From: an uncultured Corynebacterium sp.
Lineage (GTDB): Bacteria; Actinomycetota; Actinomycetes; Mycobacteriales; Mycobacteriaceae
Assembly (NCBI GenBank): GCA_943913645.1
Contig: CALTYZ010000001.1
Coordinates: 100,617-164,616 of the forward strand
Direction: 5' to 3'
DNA: 64,000 nt
Position 1 is the first letter of the stretch, and every line of letters begins with the position of its first letter. Shown one piece after another: positions 9,002-18,271 of this stretch. A program made the position numbers and the translations under genes. The notes beneath the pieces were generated by a model. The model searched no databases. It was not told the origin of the DNA and saw nothing but the letters and a program-made list of their open reading frames with translations.

Positions 9002-10324
9002 ATGGCAAACTATGACAATTCCAACGCTGACCACTGGTCTTTTGCTACCCGCTCGATTCATGCGGGTCAGGTAGTAGACCCCGATTACGGGGCGCGCAAC
9101 CAACCGATTTACATGACGACAAGCTACGTTTTCAACGACGCACAACACGCCGAAAATCGGTTCAACCTCTCAGATCCCGGTCCGATTTACACACGGCTAA
9201 ATAACCCGACCCAGTCTGCACTCGAAGACCGACTCGCATCCCTAGAAGGCGGAGTCGCCGCAGTGGCATTCGCCTCTGGCATGGCCGCAGAAACCGCCGC
9301 AATGCTTACCCTCGCCTCTGCCGGGGATCACATCGTGACCTCTCCACGGCTCTACGGCGGCACTGAAACGCTGTTCCAGTCCACCCTGCCACGCTTGGGC
9401 ATCGAGTTCACCTTCGTTGAGGACCCAGATGACCCGGAGAGCTGGCAGCAGGCAGTCCAGCCAAACACCAAGGCGTTCTACGGCGAGACCTTCGGCAACC
9501 CAATCGCCGACATCCTGGATATCCCCGCTGTTGCCGAGGTCGCCCACCGCAACCAGGTACCACTGATCGTTGACAACACAATGGCTACCGCAGCCATCGT
9601 TCGCCCACTTGAGTTGGGTGCAGACATCGTGATCGTCTCCACTACGAAGTTCTACACCGGCAACGGTGCGGCAATCGGCGGTGCAATCATTGACGGCGGA
9701 TCCTTCGATTGGACCGTGACCCGCGACGGCGAGCCAGTGTTTGCCTCATTCGTCACCCCAGACCCGTCCTACCATGGACTGAAATACGCCGACCTCGGTG
9801 CGCCCGCATTTGCAGTCAAGGCCCGCGCCGGTGTCCTGCGCGACACTGGTGCCGCGATCTCTCCATTCAACGCCTGGGTGGCATTGCAAGGCATTGACAC
9901 CCTGGCGTTGCGCATCCGCCAACACAATGAGAACGCCCTAACAGTTGCTCACTACCTCTCCAACAATGACAAGGTGGCAAAAGTGAACTTCGCTGGCCTT
10001 CCGGACTCCCCGTACGCGCCGCTCAAGGAAAAGCTCGGACTTAGCTACACCGGCTCGGTCTTGTCTTTCGACGTCGCTGGGGACCCGGCTGACCGCACAC
10101 GTGCCTGGAGGTTCATCGACGCCCTTAAGCTGCACTCCAACCTGGCCAATATCGGCGATGTGCGATCCCTTGTCGTCCACCCCGCGTCCACCACGCACTC
10201 CCAATCCAATGAGGCCGGTCTGACACGCGCCGGCATCACGCAGGCCACGGTGCGACTTTCCGTGGGCATTGAAGACATCGACGACATCATCGCTGACCTT
10301 GACCGCGGGTTTGCCGCAATCTGA
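9002..10324 (+). CDS. metY: O-acetylhomoserine sulfhydrylase
   Basis: A PLP enzyme that makes homocysteine directly from O-acetylhomoserine and sulfide. The 440-residue protein has the Cys/Met metabolism PLP-enzyme layout: SIHAGQ at the N terminus, QPIYMTTSYVF, YTRLNNPT, FASGMAAE, and the PLP lysine in STTKFYTGNGA, with VVHPASTTHSQ and RLSVGIED near the end. I start at the ATG at 9002 after AAGG, not at the TTG 9 bases earlier. It is downstream of metX and probably in the same McbR-controlled unit. Confidence 0.96.
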   Translation: MANYDNSNADHWSFATRSIHAGQVVDPDYGARNQPIYMTTSYVFNDAQHAENRFNLSDPGPIYTRLNNPTQSALEDRLASLEGGVAAVAFASGMAAETAAMLTLASAGDHIVTSPRLYGGTETLFQSTLPRLGIEFTFVEDPDDPESWQQAVQPNTKAFYGETFGNPIADILDIPAVAEVAHRNQVPLIVDNTMATAAIVRPLELGADIVIVSTTKFYTGNGAAIGGAIIDGGSFDWTVTRDGEPVFASFVTPDPSYHGLKYADLGAPAFAVKARAGVLRDTGAAISPFNAWVALQGIDTLALRIRQHNENALTVAHYLSNNDKVAKVNFAGLPDSPYAPLKEKLGLSYTGSVLSFDVAGDPADRTRAWRFIDALKLHSNLANIGDVRSLVVHPASTTHSQSNEAGLTRAGITQATVRLSVGIEDIDDIIADLDRGFAAI

Positions 10325-10361
10325 TTCCCACGTGAGATCTTGAGATTAAGGAGCCGTGCCC

Positions 10362-11246
10362 ATGACCACGAATCTAAGCCCAACATTGCAGTTGAATAAC
10401 GGTGACACAATGCCAGCGCTTGGCCTTGGTGTGGCCCAGTCCAGCCCGGAAGACACCGCCGAGGCTGTCCGCACTGCCATTGAGAACGGATACCGCCTCA
10501 TCGATACCGCCGCTGCCTACGGCAACGAGCGCGAAGTCGGCGAAGGTATACGCCAGTCCGGCATCGACCGGAAAGAGCTGTTTGTCACCACCAAGCTCTG
10601 GGTCACCGACTTCGGCGAACACACCACCCGCAACGCCTTTGCAACCAGCTTGGAAAAGCTCGGGCTCGACTACGTTGACCTTTACCTGTTGCATTGGCCG
10701 CTACCAGCGGAATTTGCCTCCACGATTGAGTCCTACAAGCAGGTTGAGCAGCTGCAGCAAGAATCGTTGACCCGCGCGATCGGGGTATGCAATTTCACCA
10801 CAGACCACCTCACCCAGCTCATGGACGCAACGACGGTGGTGCCCGCCGTGAACCAAGTTGAGCTCCACCCCTATTTCCCGCAACATCAGTTGCAAACATT
10901 CGCCGCGCAGCACGACATCATCACTGAAGCATGGTCACCAATCGGGGGCGTCAACGTGTACAGCTCGCGCAATCCGGACAAGCAGCGCCACGTTCTTGAA
11001 GAACCCACGCTTCGGGCAATCGCCGACACCCACGCAAAGACCCCCGCGCAGGTGGTGCTACGCTGGCATCTTCAGCAGAGGCGCTGCGCGATCCCGAAAT
11101 CCGTCAATGCTGAGCGGATTGCAGAGAACTTCGACGTGTTCGACTTCGAGCTTTCAGCCGAGGAACTGGCAAGCATCGACGGCCTCGACACCGGCACTCG
11201 CGGCGGGCCAGACCCAGACCAGGTCACCTCCACCACATTTAGCTAA
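10362..11246 (+). CDS. Aldo/keto reductase
   Basis: An NADPH-dependent carbonyl reductase of the aldo/keto reductase superfamily (2,5-diketo-gluconate reductase-like group), 294 residues. The catalytic tetrad is visible as Asp48 (RLIDTA), Tyr53 (AAYGNE), Lys78 (TTKLW) and His111 (LLHWP). AAGGAG ends 8 bases before the ATG at 10362, which decides this start over the GTG at 10356. It is 37 bases after metY, so it could be carried on the same transcript. The substrate is unknown. Confidence 0.92.
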   Translation: MTTNLSPTLQLNNGDTMPALGLGVAQSSPEDTAEAVRTAIENGYRLIDTAAAYGNEREVGEGIRQSGIDRKELFVTTKLWVTDFGEHTTRNAFATSLEKLGLDYVDLYLLHWPLPAEFASTIESYKQVEQLQQESLTRAIGVCNFTTDHLTQLMDATTVVPAVNQVELHPYFPQHQLQTFAAQHDIITEAWSPIGGVNVYSSRNPDKQRHVLEEPTLRAIADTHAKTPAQVVLRWHLQQRRCAIPKSVNAERIAENFDVFDFELSAEELASIDGLDTGTRGGPDPDQVTSTTFS

Positions 11247-11268
11247 CAGCCGAACTTGTCACAGGCGC

Positions 11269-11619
11269 TCACGACCCGAGCGCATCAATGGAGTAGGCCA
11301 GCCACATCATCGCCGCCCCCACCGCGGCGCAAAAGCTGGTGTCAAAGCGGCGCGAGCGAACCGCCAGCACGCCGATCAGCTTCGAATCGCAACTCAGACG
11401 TACGACAGCCAGCCACATCATCGCGGCGCCGAGCGTGAACGTCGCTCGCCGCCAATGTTCAGAAGCCGCCAGCAGCGCAGAGGCGAGAAACCCGAGGCTG
11501 AACATCGCCACCAGCGTCAACTGCACGCTGCGCGGCAATGGTGACGGGCGGTTGCCGATGTCGTGGGGGTTATCCAGCGTGGCCGCGTCAGAAGCGCCGC
11601 TGGGCGGGTGGCTAGGCAC
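11269..11619 (-). CDS. DUF3017-type small membrane protein
   Basis: A hydrophobic protein of about 116 residues with three probable membrane segments (around [19 protein letters not shown], the [14 protein letters not shown] stretch and [16 protein letters not shown]). Proteins of this DUF3017 type lie directly after folD in corynebacteria. The start is uncertain: a GTG at 11619 overlaps the folD stop, while TTG codons at 11652 and 11649 would overlap folD more. No function is known. Confidence 0.7.
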   Translation of the reverse strand: MPSHPPSGASDAATLDNPHDIGNRPSPLPRSVQLTLVAMFSLGFLASALLAASEHWRRATFTLGAAMMWLAVVRLSCDSKLIGVLAVRSRRFDTSFCAAVGAAMMWLAYSIDALGS

Positions 11620-12475
11620 CCTTGCCGGCCCTACGCTCGGCTGTTTCAACAATGTTGCGGACCAGAAACGTCCGCGTCATCGGCCCCACCCCGCCCGGAT
11701 TCGGCGAAACCCAGCCTGCTTTGTCCCACACGTCGGGGTGCAGATCACCCACGGTTTTACCGGCAACGCGCGAAACTCCAACATCCACCAGGGCGGCACC
11801 TTCTTTGATCATGTCGGGGGTAATCATGTGGGGTTTGCCGGCGGCTGCGATCACGACATCCGCCCGGCGCGTCTCCGCAGCCAAGTCGCAGGTGCCAGTG
11901 TGGCACAGCACTGTTGTCGCGTTGACCTCGCGTGAGGTCAACATGAGCGAAATCGGCCGGCCGACGGTGACTCCGCGGCCAACGACACACACGATTGCAC
12001 CGTCCAGGTCGACGCCGAAGCGTTCAAGTAAGTGGATGGTGCCGTTGGGGGTGCATGGCAGTGGCGCAGGCTCACCGAGCACTAGTTTTCCCAGGTTGAC
12101 TGGGTGTAAGCCGTCGGCGTCTTTTGCTGGGGCGATACGTTCCAGCACGCGGTTTTCGTTCAGGTGCTGCGGCAGTGGAAGCTGGACGATGTAGCCGGTC
12201 ACGGCCGGGTCGGCGTTGAGTTCTTTGATCAGTGTGTCGAGCTCATCTTGTGACGTTTCAGCCGGCAGCTGTTTTTGTATTGATGCCACCCCAAGTTCTT
12301 CGCAGTCTTTGTGCTTCATGCGCACGTAGTTCTGGCTGGCCGGATCATCGCCCACCAGGACCGTTGCTAACCCAGGTGTGACGCCGTGGTTGTTGCGCAA
12401 GGCTTCCACCCGAGTCTTGAGGTCTGCGAAAATCTCCTCGCGATAGCGTTTGCCGTCCAGTTTGATTGCAGTCAC
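11612..12475 (-). CDS. folD: Bifunctional methylenetetrahydrofolate dehydrogenase/cyclohydrolase
   Basis: A cytoplasmic one-carbon enzyme interconverting methylene-, methenyl- and 10-formyl-THF. Signatures include [13 protein letters not shown] (Tyr/Lys of the active site), [20 protein letters not shown], and [11 protein letters not shown] for the cofactor. I take the GTG at 12475 (VTAIKLDG) because it lies 7 bases after a TAGGAT -10 hexamer and matches the usual family N terminus; an ATG at 12484 is the alternative. It is divergent from trmL with only about 40 bases between starts. Confidence 0.94.
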   Translation of the reverse strand: MTAIKLDGKRYREEIFADLKTRVEALRNNHGVTPGLATVLVGDDPASQNYVRMKHKDCEELGVASIQKQLPAETSQDELDTLIKELNADPAVTGYIVQLPLPQHLNENRVLERIAPAKDADGLHPVNLGKLVLGEPAPLPCTPNGTIHLLERFGVDLDGAIVCVVGRGVTVGRPISLMLTSREVNATTVLCHTGTCDLAAETRRADVVIAAAGKPHMITPDMIKEGAALVDVGVSRVAGKTVGDLHPDVWDKAGWVSPNPGGVGPMTRTFLVRNIVETAERRAGKGA

Positions 12476-12482
12476 GCACCTC

Positions 12483-12507
12483 ATCCTAGACTTAGGCCTC
12501 CTAGACT
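12483..12507. promoter_or_regulatory. Compact divergent leaderless promoters of folD and trmL
   Basis: TAGGAT reads leftward (12488-12483) and ends 7 bases before the folD GTG. TAGACT reads rightward (12502-12507) and ends 8 bases before the trmL GTG. Both spacings fit leaderless transcripts. The two -35 regions must overlap the opposite -10 or gene start. Confidence 0.55.
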
Positions 12508-12515
12508 GAGACTTC

Positions 12516-12986
12516 GTGCGCCCTCTTCACATCATCTTTGACAACCCGGTCATTCCCGGCAATACCGGCAACGCTATCCGGCTTGCAGCGAACACAGGCG
12601 CAATGCTTCATCTTGTTGAGCCGCTCGGTTTCAACTTCGCTGATAAGCACCTCAAACGTGCTGGTCTGGACTATCACGATCTTGCAGAGGTGCAGATTCA
12701 TCGCGACTTGGACGCGTGCTTTTCAGAGCTCGGCACTAGTCGCATCTTCGCTTTCACCACCCAGGCGTGCCAGTACTATCACGAGGTGTCCTACCAGCCG
12801 GGCGACGCGTTGCTGTTTGGCACGGAACCAACTGGGTTACCCCCGGAGCATTCCCACCACCAGCGCGTCACCCAACGGCTGCGCATCCCGATGGTGCCTG
12901 GGCGGCGCTCAATGAACTTGAGCAATTCAGCCTCAGTCGCCGTGTTTGAGGCGTGGCGTCAGCTTGGTTTCAGCGGTGCTGTGTAG
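12516..12986 (+). CDS. trmL: tRNA (cytidine/uridine-2'-O-)-methyltransferase of the TrmL type
   Basis: A 156-residue single-domain SPOUT methyltransferase that methylates the wobble ribose of tRNA. It shows the three SpoU motifs: [18 protein letters not shown] (motif 1), [12 protein letters not shown] (motif 2), and [27 protein letters not shown] (motif 3, SAM-binding knot). The GTG start is 8 bases after a -10 hexamer, suggesting a leaderless mRNA. The C terminus is compact as in TrmL. Confidence 0.92.
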   Translation: MRPLHIIFDNPVIPGNTGNAIRLAANTGAMLHLVEPLGFNFADKHLKRAGLDYHDLAEVQIHRDLDACFSELGTSRIFAFTTQACQYYHEVSYQPGDALLFGTEPTGLPPEHSHHQRVTQRLRIPMVPGRRSMNLSNSASVAVFEAWRQLGFSGAV

Positions 12987-13020
12987 ATGCAGGGGGTGCA
13001 GCCGGTTGTTGTGGGCAGGG

Positions 13021-14373
13021 CTACGCAGATTCGAGTGGTTGAAGTGGTGGCAGGGGGCGAGCGCGCAGCGCCTCAACTAAGTCGCGTGCGTCTGCGCTGT
13101 CGAGGTCGCGGGCAGTCATTTTGACGAGCCCGGGCACCAAGTCGTAGCGGACACTGGCTAACCGCATGGCCCGCTGGAGCGGGCCTTGGTGCATGGAGAG
13201 CTCCTGAATATGCGGGACTTCAACAACCTGGTAGCGGCGGGTGAGCCGCCCGAAGGTAACCACTGCTACGCCGTGGCTGACAGATGCTGTCTGTTGGCGC
13301 CAGTCCACGGGTGAAACCCACCGCGAGCGCCGCGGCGAGGCATAGTCAGGCACCGTCGCGTCCATCAGCTGCTCGGCGCTCAGTGGGCTGACCGCGTCAA
13401 TGACTTTGGCGGCCTCCGCGAAGGTGCCCACCGGCAGCAGCTTCGCGGTGCCAGTGGCACTGCTGCCTTCCGCGCCGTAGCCGGCGGAGGTAATTGACAC
13501 CATCCACCAGCCAAACGGGCGCCATAACAAGGGCTGCTTCAGCTGCACAGCGTGGATGCGGTCGAGTGGCACTGCCTGACGGCGCCGGTTTGCCAGTCCG
13601 TAGGTGAGGCTGAAGACGTCATTGTGGTAGGTGGAGTTGAACCGCCAGGACTGGTCAACTGTGCGCCAGATCTGTGGCAGCGCCCCAATGACGATCGGTG
13701 CAATGGCAGCCAGTGAAAGGTCAGTCAACAGCGGCACAAGCGTTGAGGCAACAGTGATCAGCGTTGACATTTGCAGGGCAGTTGCCGCAAGTGAGCGACC
13801 GATCGGAATCGGAGGCACTACGTACTGCTCGGTCCCACCAGCTACATTGCCGTCTGTGTGCGCAGCTACCTCACCAGCGATTTCTGCCTGGGGTTCTTTC
13901 GTTGCGATGCGAGAAAGGATCTCTTCGCGCAGTGCTTCGGCTTCTGCACGTGGGAGATACGAAATGTCAATCGCGGCATCAGCCCCGCCGGCAACCTCGA
14001 TTCGTACCCCGGCAAGACGCAGTACCCGTGCTGCTAGCGGCTCCACAATATCCACAGCCTGGATTCTGTCGTAGCGCGCGGAGCGCATCTGCTTTGTCAG
14101 CACTCCACTGCGCAGTTCAAGGTCTTCTTCGCCTACGCGGAAGCTGGTACGCGACCACCACAGTTGTGACACGGCGAAGATGAACAGCAGCATGGCCAGC
14201 ACTGCACCAAAAAGCCAGCCTGCACCAGCCCAACCGACCGCGTCTTGTTCATGTTGCAGCCATCGATATAGCGGGGCGCCGAAATTGAACGCGGCGAGCG
14301 CAACCAAAGCCAGCACCGTGGTCCATATTCGCAGCAGGGGGCTAAGGCGATGTACCCGCCGATCGTGGCTCAC
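13021..14373 (-). CDS. Membrane protein with repeated bacterial PH domains (YdbT-like)
   Basis: A 450-residue membrane protein. Two hydrophobic pairs near the N terminus (LRIWTTVLALVALAAFNF and WLFGAVLAMLLFIFAVSQLWW) precede a bacterial PH-like domain (FRVGEEDLELRSGVLTKQMRSARYDRIQAVDI). A second set of membrane segments (about 195-235) and further bPH2-type repeats (NDVFSLTYGLANRRRQAVPLDRIHAVQLKQP, then RYQVVEVPHIQELSMHQGPLQRA) follow. The GTG start overlaps the stop of the smaller PH protein, so the two are translationally coupled and probably form one complex. The role is unknown. Confidence 0.85.
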   Translation of the reverse strand: MSHDRRVHRLSPLLRIWTTVLALVALAAFNFGAPLYRWLQHEQDAVGWAGAGWLFGAVLAMLLFIFAVSQLWWSRTSFRVGEEDLELRSGVLTKQMRSARYDRIQAVDIVEPLAARVLRLAGVRIEVAGGADAAIDISYLPRAEAEALREEILSRIATKEPQAEIAGEVAAHTDGNVAGGTEQYVVPPIPIGRSLAATALQMSTLITVASTLVPLLTDLSLAAIAPIVIGALPQIWRTVDQSWRFNSTYHNDVFSLTYGLANRRRQAVPLDRIHAVQLKQPLLWRPFGWWMVSITSAGYGAEGSSATGTAKLLPVGTFAEAAKVIDAVSPLSAEQLMDATVPDYASPRRSRWVSPVDWRQQTASVSHGVAVVTFGRLTRRYQVVEVPHIQELSMHQGPLQRAMRLASVRYDLVPGLVKMTARDLDSADARDLVEALRARPLPPLQPLESA

Positions 14374-14918
14374 AGGCCGCTCATCCTTTCTCGCGCTTTG
14401 CTGGCTAAACGGTCACGCAACGCATCAGCTTCAGCGGCGGGCAGACCAGGCAGGTTCGAATTCGACGTCGACGAAGCGGTGTTGAGCTGCAGTTCTTTCA
14501 GCCCCAATGCGCGGCTTAGTGGACCGGATCGAACATCGACGAATTGGATACGCCCGTAGGGAATGACAGTGACTGTCTGCCACATTTTGCCGACGCTCAT
14601 CACCAGCTCATTTTCCGTTTCTAGGTAGCCGAGGTTGCGAACGCGAAGCGGGATGAGCACCAGGTTCCAGACACAGAGCACTGCCACGACGGCGAAGGCG
14701 AGCAGCCACATGCGCCCCCACCGTTCGAAGGCATACCACAGTCCCCCAAGCAGGATTGCCGCCCACAGCAGTGCGGAAACAAGTTGGGGGATCATCAGCT
14801 TCGCAGACACCCTGTTCATTGCATCCACCGAGGTCGGAAGAGGTTCCGGGGCGTCTGGCACCAGGGCGTGGCGCGGGCGCGAGGCAGCGGGGCTGTGCAA
14901 CGAAGCGTCGTCAAGCAT
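14370..14918 (-). CDS. Small bacterial PH-domain membrane protein (YdbS-like)
   Basis: A 182-residue protein with two adjacent membrane segments (MIPQLVSALLWAAILLGGLWY and MWLLAFAVVAVLCVWNLVLI) followed by one bPH2 domain (NELVMSVGKMWQTVTVIPYGRIQFVDVRSGPLSRALGLKELQLNTA). It pairs with the larger PH protein as in the YdbS-YdbT arrangement. A TAGGTT hexamer at 14931-14926, overlapping the dnaE2 stop, ends 7 bases before the ATG, so the pair probably has its own leaderless promoter. Confidence 0.85.
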   Translation of the reverse strand: MLDDASLHSPAASRPRHALVPDAPEPLPTSVDAMNRVSAKLMIPQLVSALLWAAILLGGLWYAFERWGRMWLLAFAVVAVLCVWNLVLIPLRVRNLGYLETENELVMSVGKMWQTVTVIPYGRIQFVDVRSGPLSRALGLKELQLNTASSTSNSNLPGLPAAEADALRDRLASKARERMSGL

Positions 14919-14928
14919 GGGCTCTAAC

Positions 14929-17900
14929 CTAGTGGAAGTCGCGCGAACCGCGAGTGAGTAATTCCCCCAGCGGCAGCGGCTCTAAACGATCTGCGACCAC
15001 GCTCACTGCACCGGACGCGTTGTGCACGATCCCCCGCACGATGAGCGCTTTCGCGGTGCGGGCAAGCACTTTCTGCCGGTTCCACAACCCCACCGGGATG
15101 ACAACGTTGATCAACCCTGTTTCATCCTCCAATCCTAAAAATGTCACCCCACCTGCTGTCTGCGGGGCCTGACGGTGGGTTACGACCCCAGCGCAGCGCA
15201 AACGAGTGCCATCTGCCACAGCATGCAACTGCTCTGCGGAAATCACCCCGGAAGCATTCAACGTCGCACGCAGCATCTCCACCGGCATGGTGTTGTGGGT
15301 GATTCCGGTTGCGGCCACATCCGCCACCATGAGCGCAAAGGCGTTCATCCCCGGCAACGGCGGTGCTGTAATTGCAGAAACGCCCGCAAGCATGCCCTCC
15401 TTTTCAGTGGCAGCGATACCTGCCTGCCACAAAGCTTGCCGCCGATCTACACCAAAGCAGTCCAAGGCACCTGCACGGGCAAGTGCTTCCACATGCTCAA
15501 CCTTTAAGTCCGCCCGGCGCGCTAAATCGGCAATATCGCTAAACGGCTGGGCTGCTTCGATGCGGCGAGCAGCGTTGTCTCCTACCCCTTTGACCAGGTT
15601 CAACCCGAGGCGCACAGTGGTGTTATCCACACAGCACGCCTCTACCCCAGCATCATTGACACTTACTGGTAACACGGTCACCCCGTGGCGGCGGGCGTCC
15701 TGGATCAGTGACTGAGGCGAGTAAAACCCCATGGGTTGGGCACGCAACAACCCCACGCAAAATTGTGCCGGGTAGTAGTACTTGAACCAGGCGGAGAAGT
15801 ACACCAATGACGCAAATGACTGCGAGTGCGATTCCGGGAACCCATAGGCGGCGAAGGCGACGATCTTCGCCCAGAGCTTTTCAGCCACATCGGTGGTGAT
15901 CCGGTTCGTTTCCCAACAGCCAGTGAAAAACCGTTGCCGCAGCTGAGCCATCTTCTCTGGGGAGCGTTTCGCCCCCATTGCGCGGCGCAAGCTATCGGCT
16001 TCGCGCCCGGAAAACCCTGCAGCGTCAACAGCGATGTGCATGAGTTGCTCTTGAAATAACGGCACTCCAAGGGTTTTTCCCAGGGATTTTTCTAAGACGG
16101 GGTGGTCAAATTCCACTGGCTCCACCCCATCACGGCGGCGCAGGTATGGGTGGACAGACCCGCCCTGGATTGGCCCTGGCCGAATCAGGGCGACTTCTAC
16201 CACCAGGTCGAAAAAGCACCGTGGCCGCAAGCGCGGCAAGGTGCCCATTTGGGCGCGCGATTCGACTTGGAACACGCCGACGGAATCGGCGCGGCAGAGC
16301 ATGTTGTACACGCCGGCGTCATCAAGCGGAAGCTCCCAGAGGTGTATCTCGCGGCCGGTGGTCTCACGCACCAGATCCATCATGTGGTGCAGGGCTTCCA
16401 GCATACCAAGGCCGAGAAGATCAAACTTGACCAGCCCGGCAGTGGCGCAGTCATCTTTGTCCCACTGCACCACTGAGCGATCTTCCATCCGTGCCCACTC
16501 AACGGGTACGACATCTGCGATTGGACGATCACAAATCACCATTCCACCGGAGTGAATACCCAGGTGGCGCGGTTGTCCTCGAAGTTGTGCTGCAAGCTGC
16601 TCTACCGCTGGCGGCGGGGTGGTGATGTTCTTCGACCATGCGTCCGCAGCTCCCGGGGCGTAGCCTAACGCGCGCGCAGCGTCGCGGATTGCGCCTTTGC
16701 GCCGGTAGGTGATCACGTTGGCTACCTGCGCCGCGTTGTCTCTGCCGTAGCGTTGGTAAACGTATTGGATGACTTCTTCGCGCCGGCCGGACTCAATATC
16801 CAGATCAATATCTGGCGGGCCGTCTCTGTCGGGCGATAAAAATCGCTCAAATAACAGCCCGGCCGCCACCGGTTCAACGTTGGTGATGCCGAGGGCAAAA
16901 CACACTGCTGAATTCGCTGCGGAACCGCGCCCCTGACACAAAATCGTACGCTGGCGGCAAAACTCCACCAGGTCATGCACGATGAGAAAGTATCCGGGAA
17001 AGTCGAGTTCTTCGATGACGCGCAGCTCATACTCGATCTGCGCCAGTGCCTGCTCACGGATGGCACGTGTGCGTGAAGCGTATCGCACCTGCGCGCTGGC
17101 AAGCGTTATTGCGCGCAGATGGCTCATCTCGTCATGGCCTGCAGGTGTGGGAAACTTCGGCAGCTGCGGGGCAACAAGATCGAAGGTGAATGCGCATTGG
17201 CGGGCAAGCTGCGCAGCATATGCGAGTTTGTCTTCGCACCCGGGAAGCATCGCGCGCAGTTGCTCGGCGCTGCGCAACCAATTCGTACCGAGCGGGTGGA
17301 GATCACCGGCGGCGCTTGCCAGGGAGCGCCTGCCGGCAAGGGCACGCTTGGCTGCCGCAAGCCGGGCAGCGTCGCGAGTCGCGGCAGCTGGTGCGGCGGT
17401 GATGATTGCTGGAATCCGGACGAAGCTGTCTAACAGTGCGTGGCGGTCCGTGTCTTCCGGCAGTAGCGATACTTCGTATTCACGCACCGTGTTAGCACGA
17501 CCAAAACAGTCGATCAGATGATCGATTTCACCCGCCCACGCCCATCCGGCAAGCACCACACAGGTACCGTCTAACGCCGCCCCGATTTGTTTCAACGGCG
17601 GGTATGCCACCGCACCTTTTTGTCGGGTGGTCATATGCGCCTGCGCCAGCAGGCGAGACAGCCGCCGATACCCCTCAGGGCCGCGGGCAAGCACAGGCAA
17701 GACGCGACCTTCCAAGGTCAACTCTGCCCCGAATACGGTAGGAAGCCCGGCCGACGCGGCTGCCTCGGCGAATTTCACCGCCCCGTAAAACCCATCGCGA
17801 TCAAGTAAACCAAGGGCTGAAAACCCGAGCTGGACTGCACGTTCTACTAATGCTTGTGGCTGACTTGCACCGCCTAAGAAACTATACGACGACACCGCGT

Positions 17901-18093
17901 GCAGCTCAGCAAACTCAACAGTGGGCAAGTCCAGTGCGGGAGGCGGGCCAGGTGCAGTGCCGTCAGCTGGAGTGTGCCTAAATCTTGCCGGGGTGTTGGT
18001 GTGCGCCACCGGGTGAGGTGCTTGTGTGGTCCGGCCGGAAAGGATTGCCTCTAGCCGCGACCATGGCAGTTGCTCACCTCCGTTGAAACGCAT
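14929..18093 (-). CDS. dnaE2: Error-prone DNA polymerase III alpha subunit DnaE2
   Basis: A C-family polymerase of 1054 residues, the size of DnaE2 rather than the longer replicative DnaE1. It has the N-terminal PHP domain (ELHAVSSYSFLGGAS), the palm region GRGSAANSAVCFALGI and the PDIDLDIESGRREEVI acidic motif, the KGVGDNAARRIE helix-hairpin-helix and a C-terminal OB domain. In mycobacteria DnaE2 acts with ImuA' and ImuB in damage-induced mutagenesis; those partners are encoded about 6 kb away on the same strand. I see no clear LexA box in front of it. Confidence 0.95.
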   Translation of the reverse strand: MRFNGGEQLPWSRLEAILSGRTTQAPHPVAHTNTPARFRHTPADGTAPGPPPALDLPTVEFAELHAVSSYSFLGGASQPQALVERAVQLGFSALGLLDRDGFYGAVKFAEAAASAGLPTVFGAELTLEGRVLPVLARGPEGYRRLSRLLAQAHMTTRQKGAVAYPPLKQIGAALDGTCVVLAGWAWAGEIDHLIDCFGRANTVREYEVSLLPEDTDRHALLDSFVRIPAIITAAPAAATRDAARLAAAKRALAGRRSLASAAGDLHPLGTNWLRSAEQLRAMLPGCEDKLAYAAQLARQCAFTFDLVAPQLPKFPTPAGHDEMSHLRAITLASAQVRYASRTRAIREQALAQIEYELRVIEELDFPGYFLIVHDLVEFCRQRTILCQGRGSAANSAVCFALGITNVEPVAAGLLFERFLSPDRDGPPDIDLDIESGRREEVIQYVYQRYGRDNAAQVANVITYRRKGAIRDAARALGYAPGAADAWSKNITTPPPAVEQLAAQLRGQPRHLGIHSGGMVICDRPIADVVPVEWARMEDRSVVQWDKDDCATAGLVKFDLLGLGMLEALHHMMDLVRETTGREIHLWELPLDDAGVYNMLCRADSVGVFQVESRAQMGTLPRLRPRCFFDLVVEVALIRPGPIQGGSVHPYLRRRDGVEPVEFDHPVLEKSLGKTLGVPLFQEQLMHIAVDAAGFSGREADSLRRAMGAKRSPEKMAQLRQRFFTGCWETNRITTDVAEKLWAKIVAFAAYGFPESHSQSFASLVYFSAWFKYYYPAQFCVGLLRAQPMGFYSPQSLIQDARRHGVTVLPVSVNDAGVEACCVDNTTVRLGLNLVKGVGDNAARRIEAAQPFSDIADLARRADLKVEHVEALARAGALDCFGVDRRQALWQAGIAATEKEGMLAGVSAITAPPLPGMNAFALMVADVAATGITHNTMPVEMLRATLNASGVISAEQLHAVADGTRLRCAGVVTHRQAPQTAGGVTFLGLEDETGLINVVIPVGLWNRQKVLARTAKALIVRGIVHNASGAVSVVADRLEPLPLGELLTRGSRDFH

Positions 18094-18204
18094 ACCGGGC
18101 AGCCTAGCACCAATCGAAACTATGTACTACTGCACGGTTGGGGTCTTCCTTGGGAAAGTGAAGCAAGCAAGACAGACAGAGCTGTTGGCACTACGAAGAA
18201 AAAA

Positions 18205-18220
18205 TAGACTAAGCGGTACG
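18205..18220 (+). promoter_or_regulatory. McbR-like operator of the metQQNI operon
   Basis: TAGAC-TAAGCG-GTACG has a perfect left half site and a degenerate right half of the McbR box. It lies about 50 bases upstream of the first metQ. The AAGCGGT core also occurs in the box at 5697-5712. The metQNI operon is part of the McbR regulon in C. glutamicum, so the assignment is supported by context. Confidence 0.65.
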
Positions 18221-18271
18221 TTGCATGATAGATTGTTGCCTCGACATGCCCCCCGCCCACCAGGAGAATTC

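Noticed and set aside
18094..18200. LexA/SOS box before dnaE2
   Set aside because: No TCGAA...TTCGA palindrome could be found in the upstream region.
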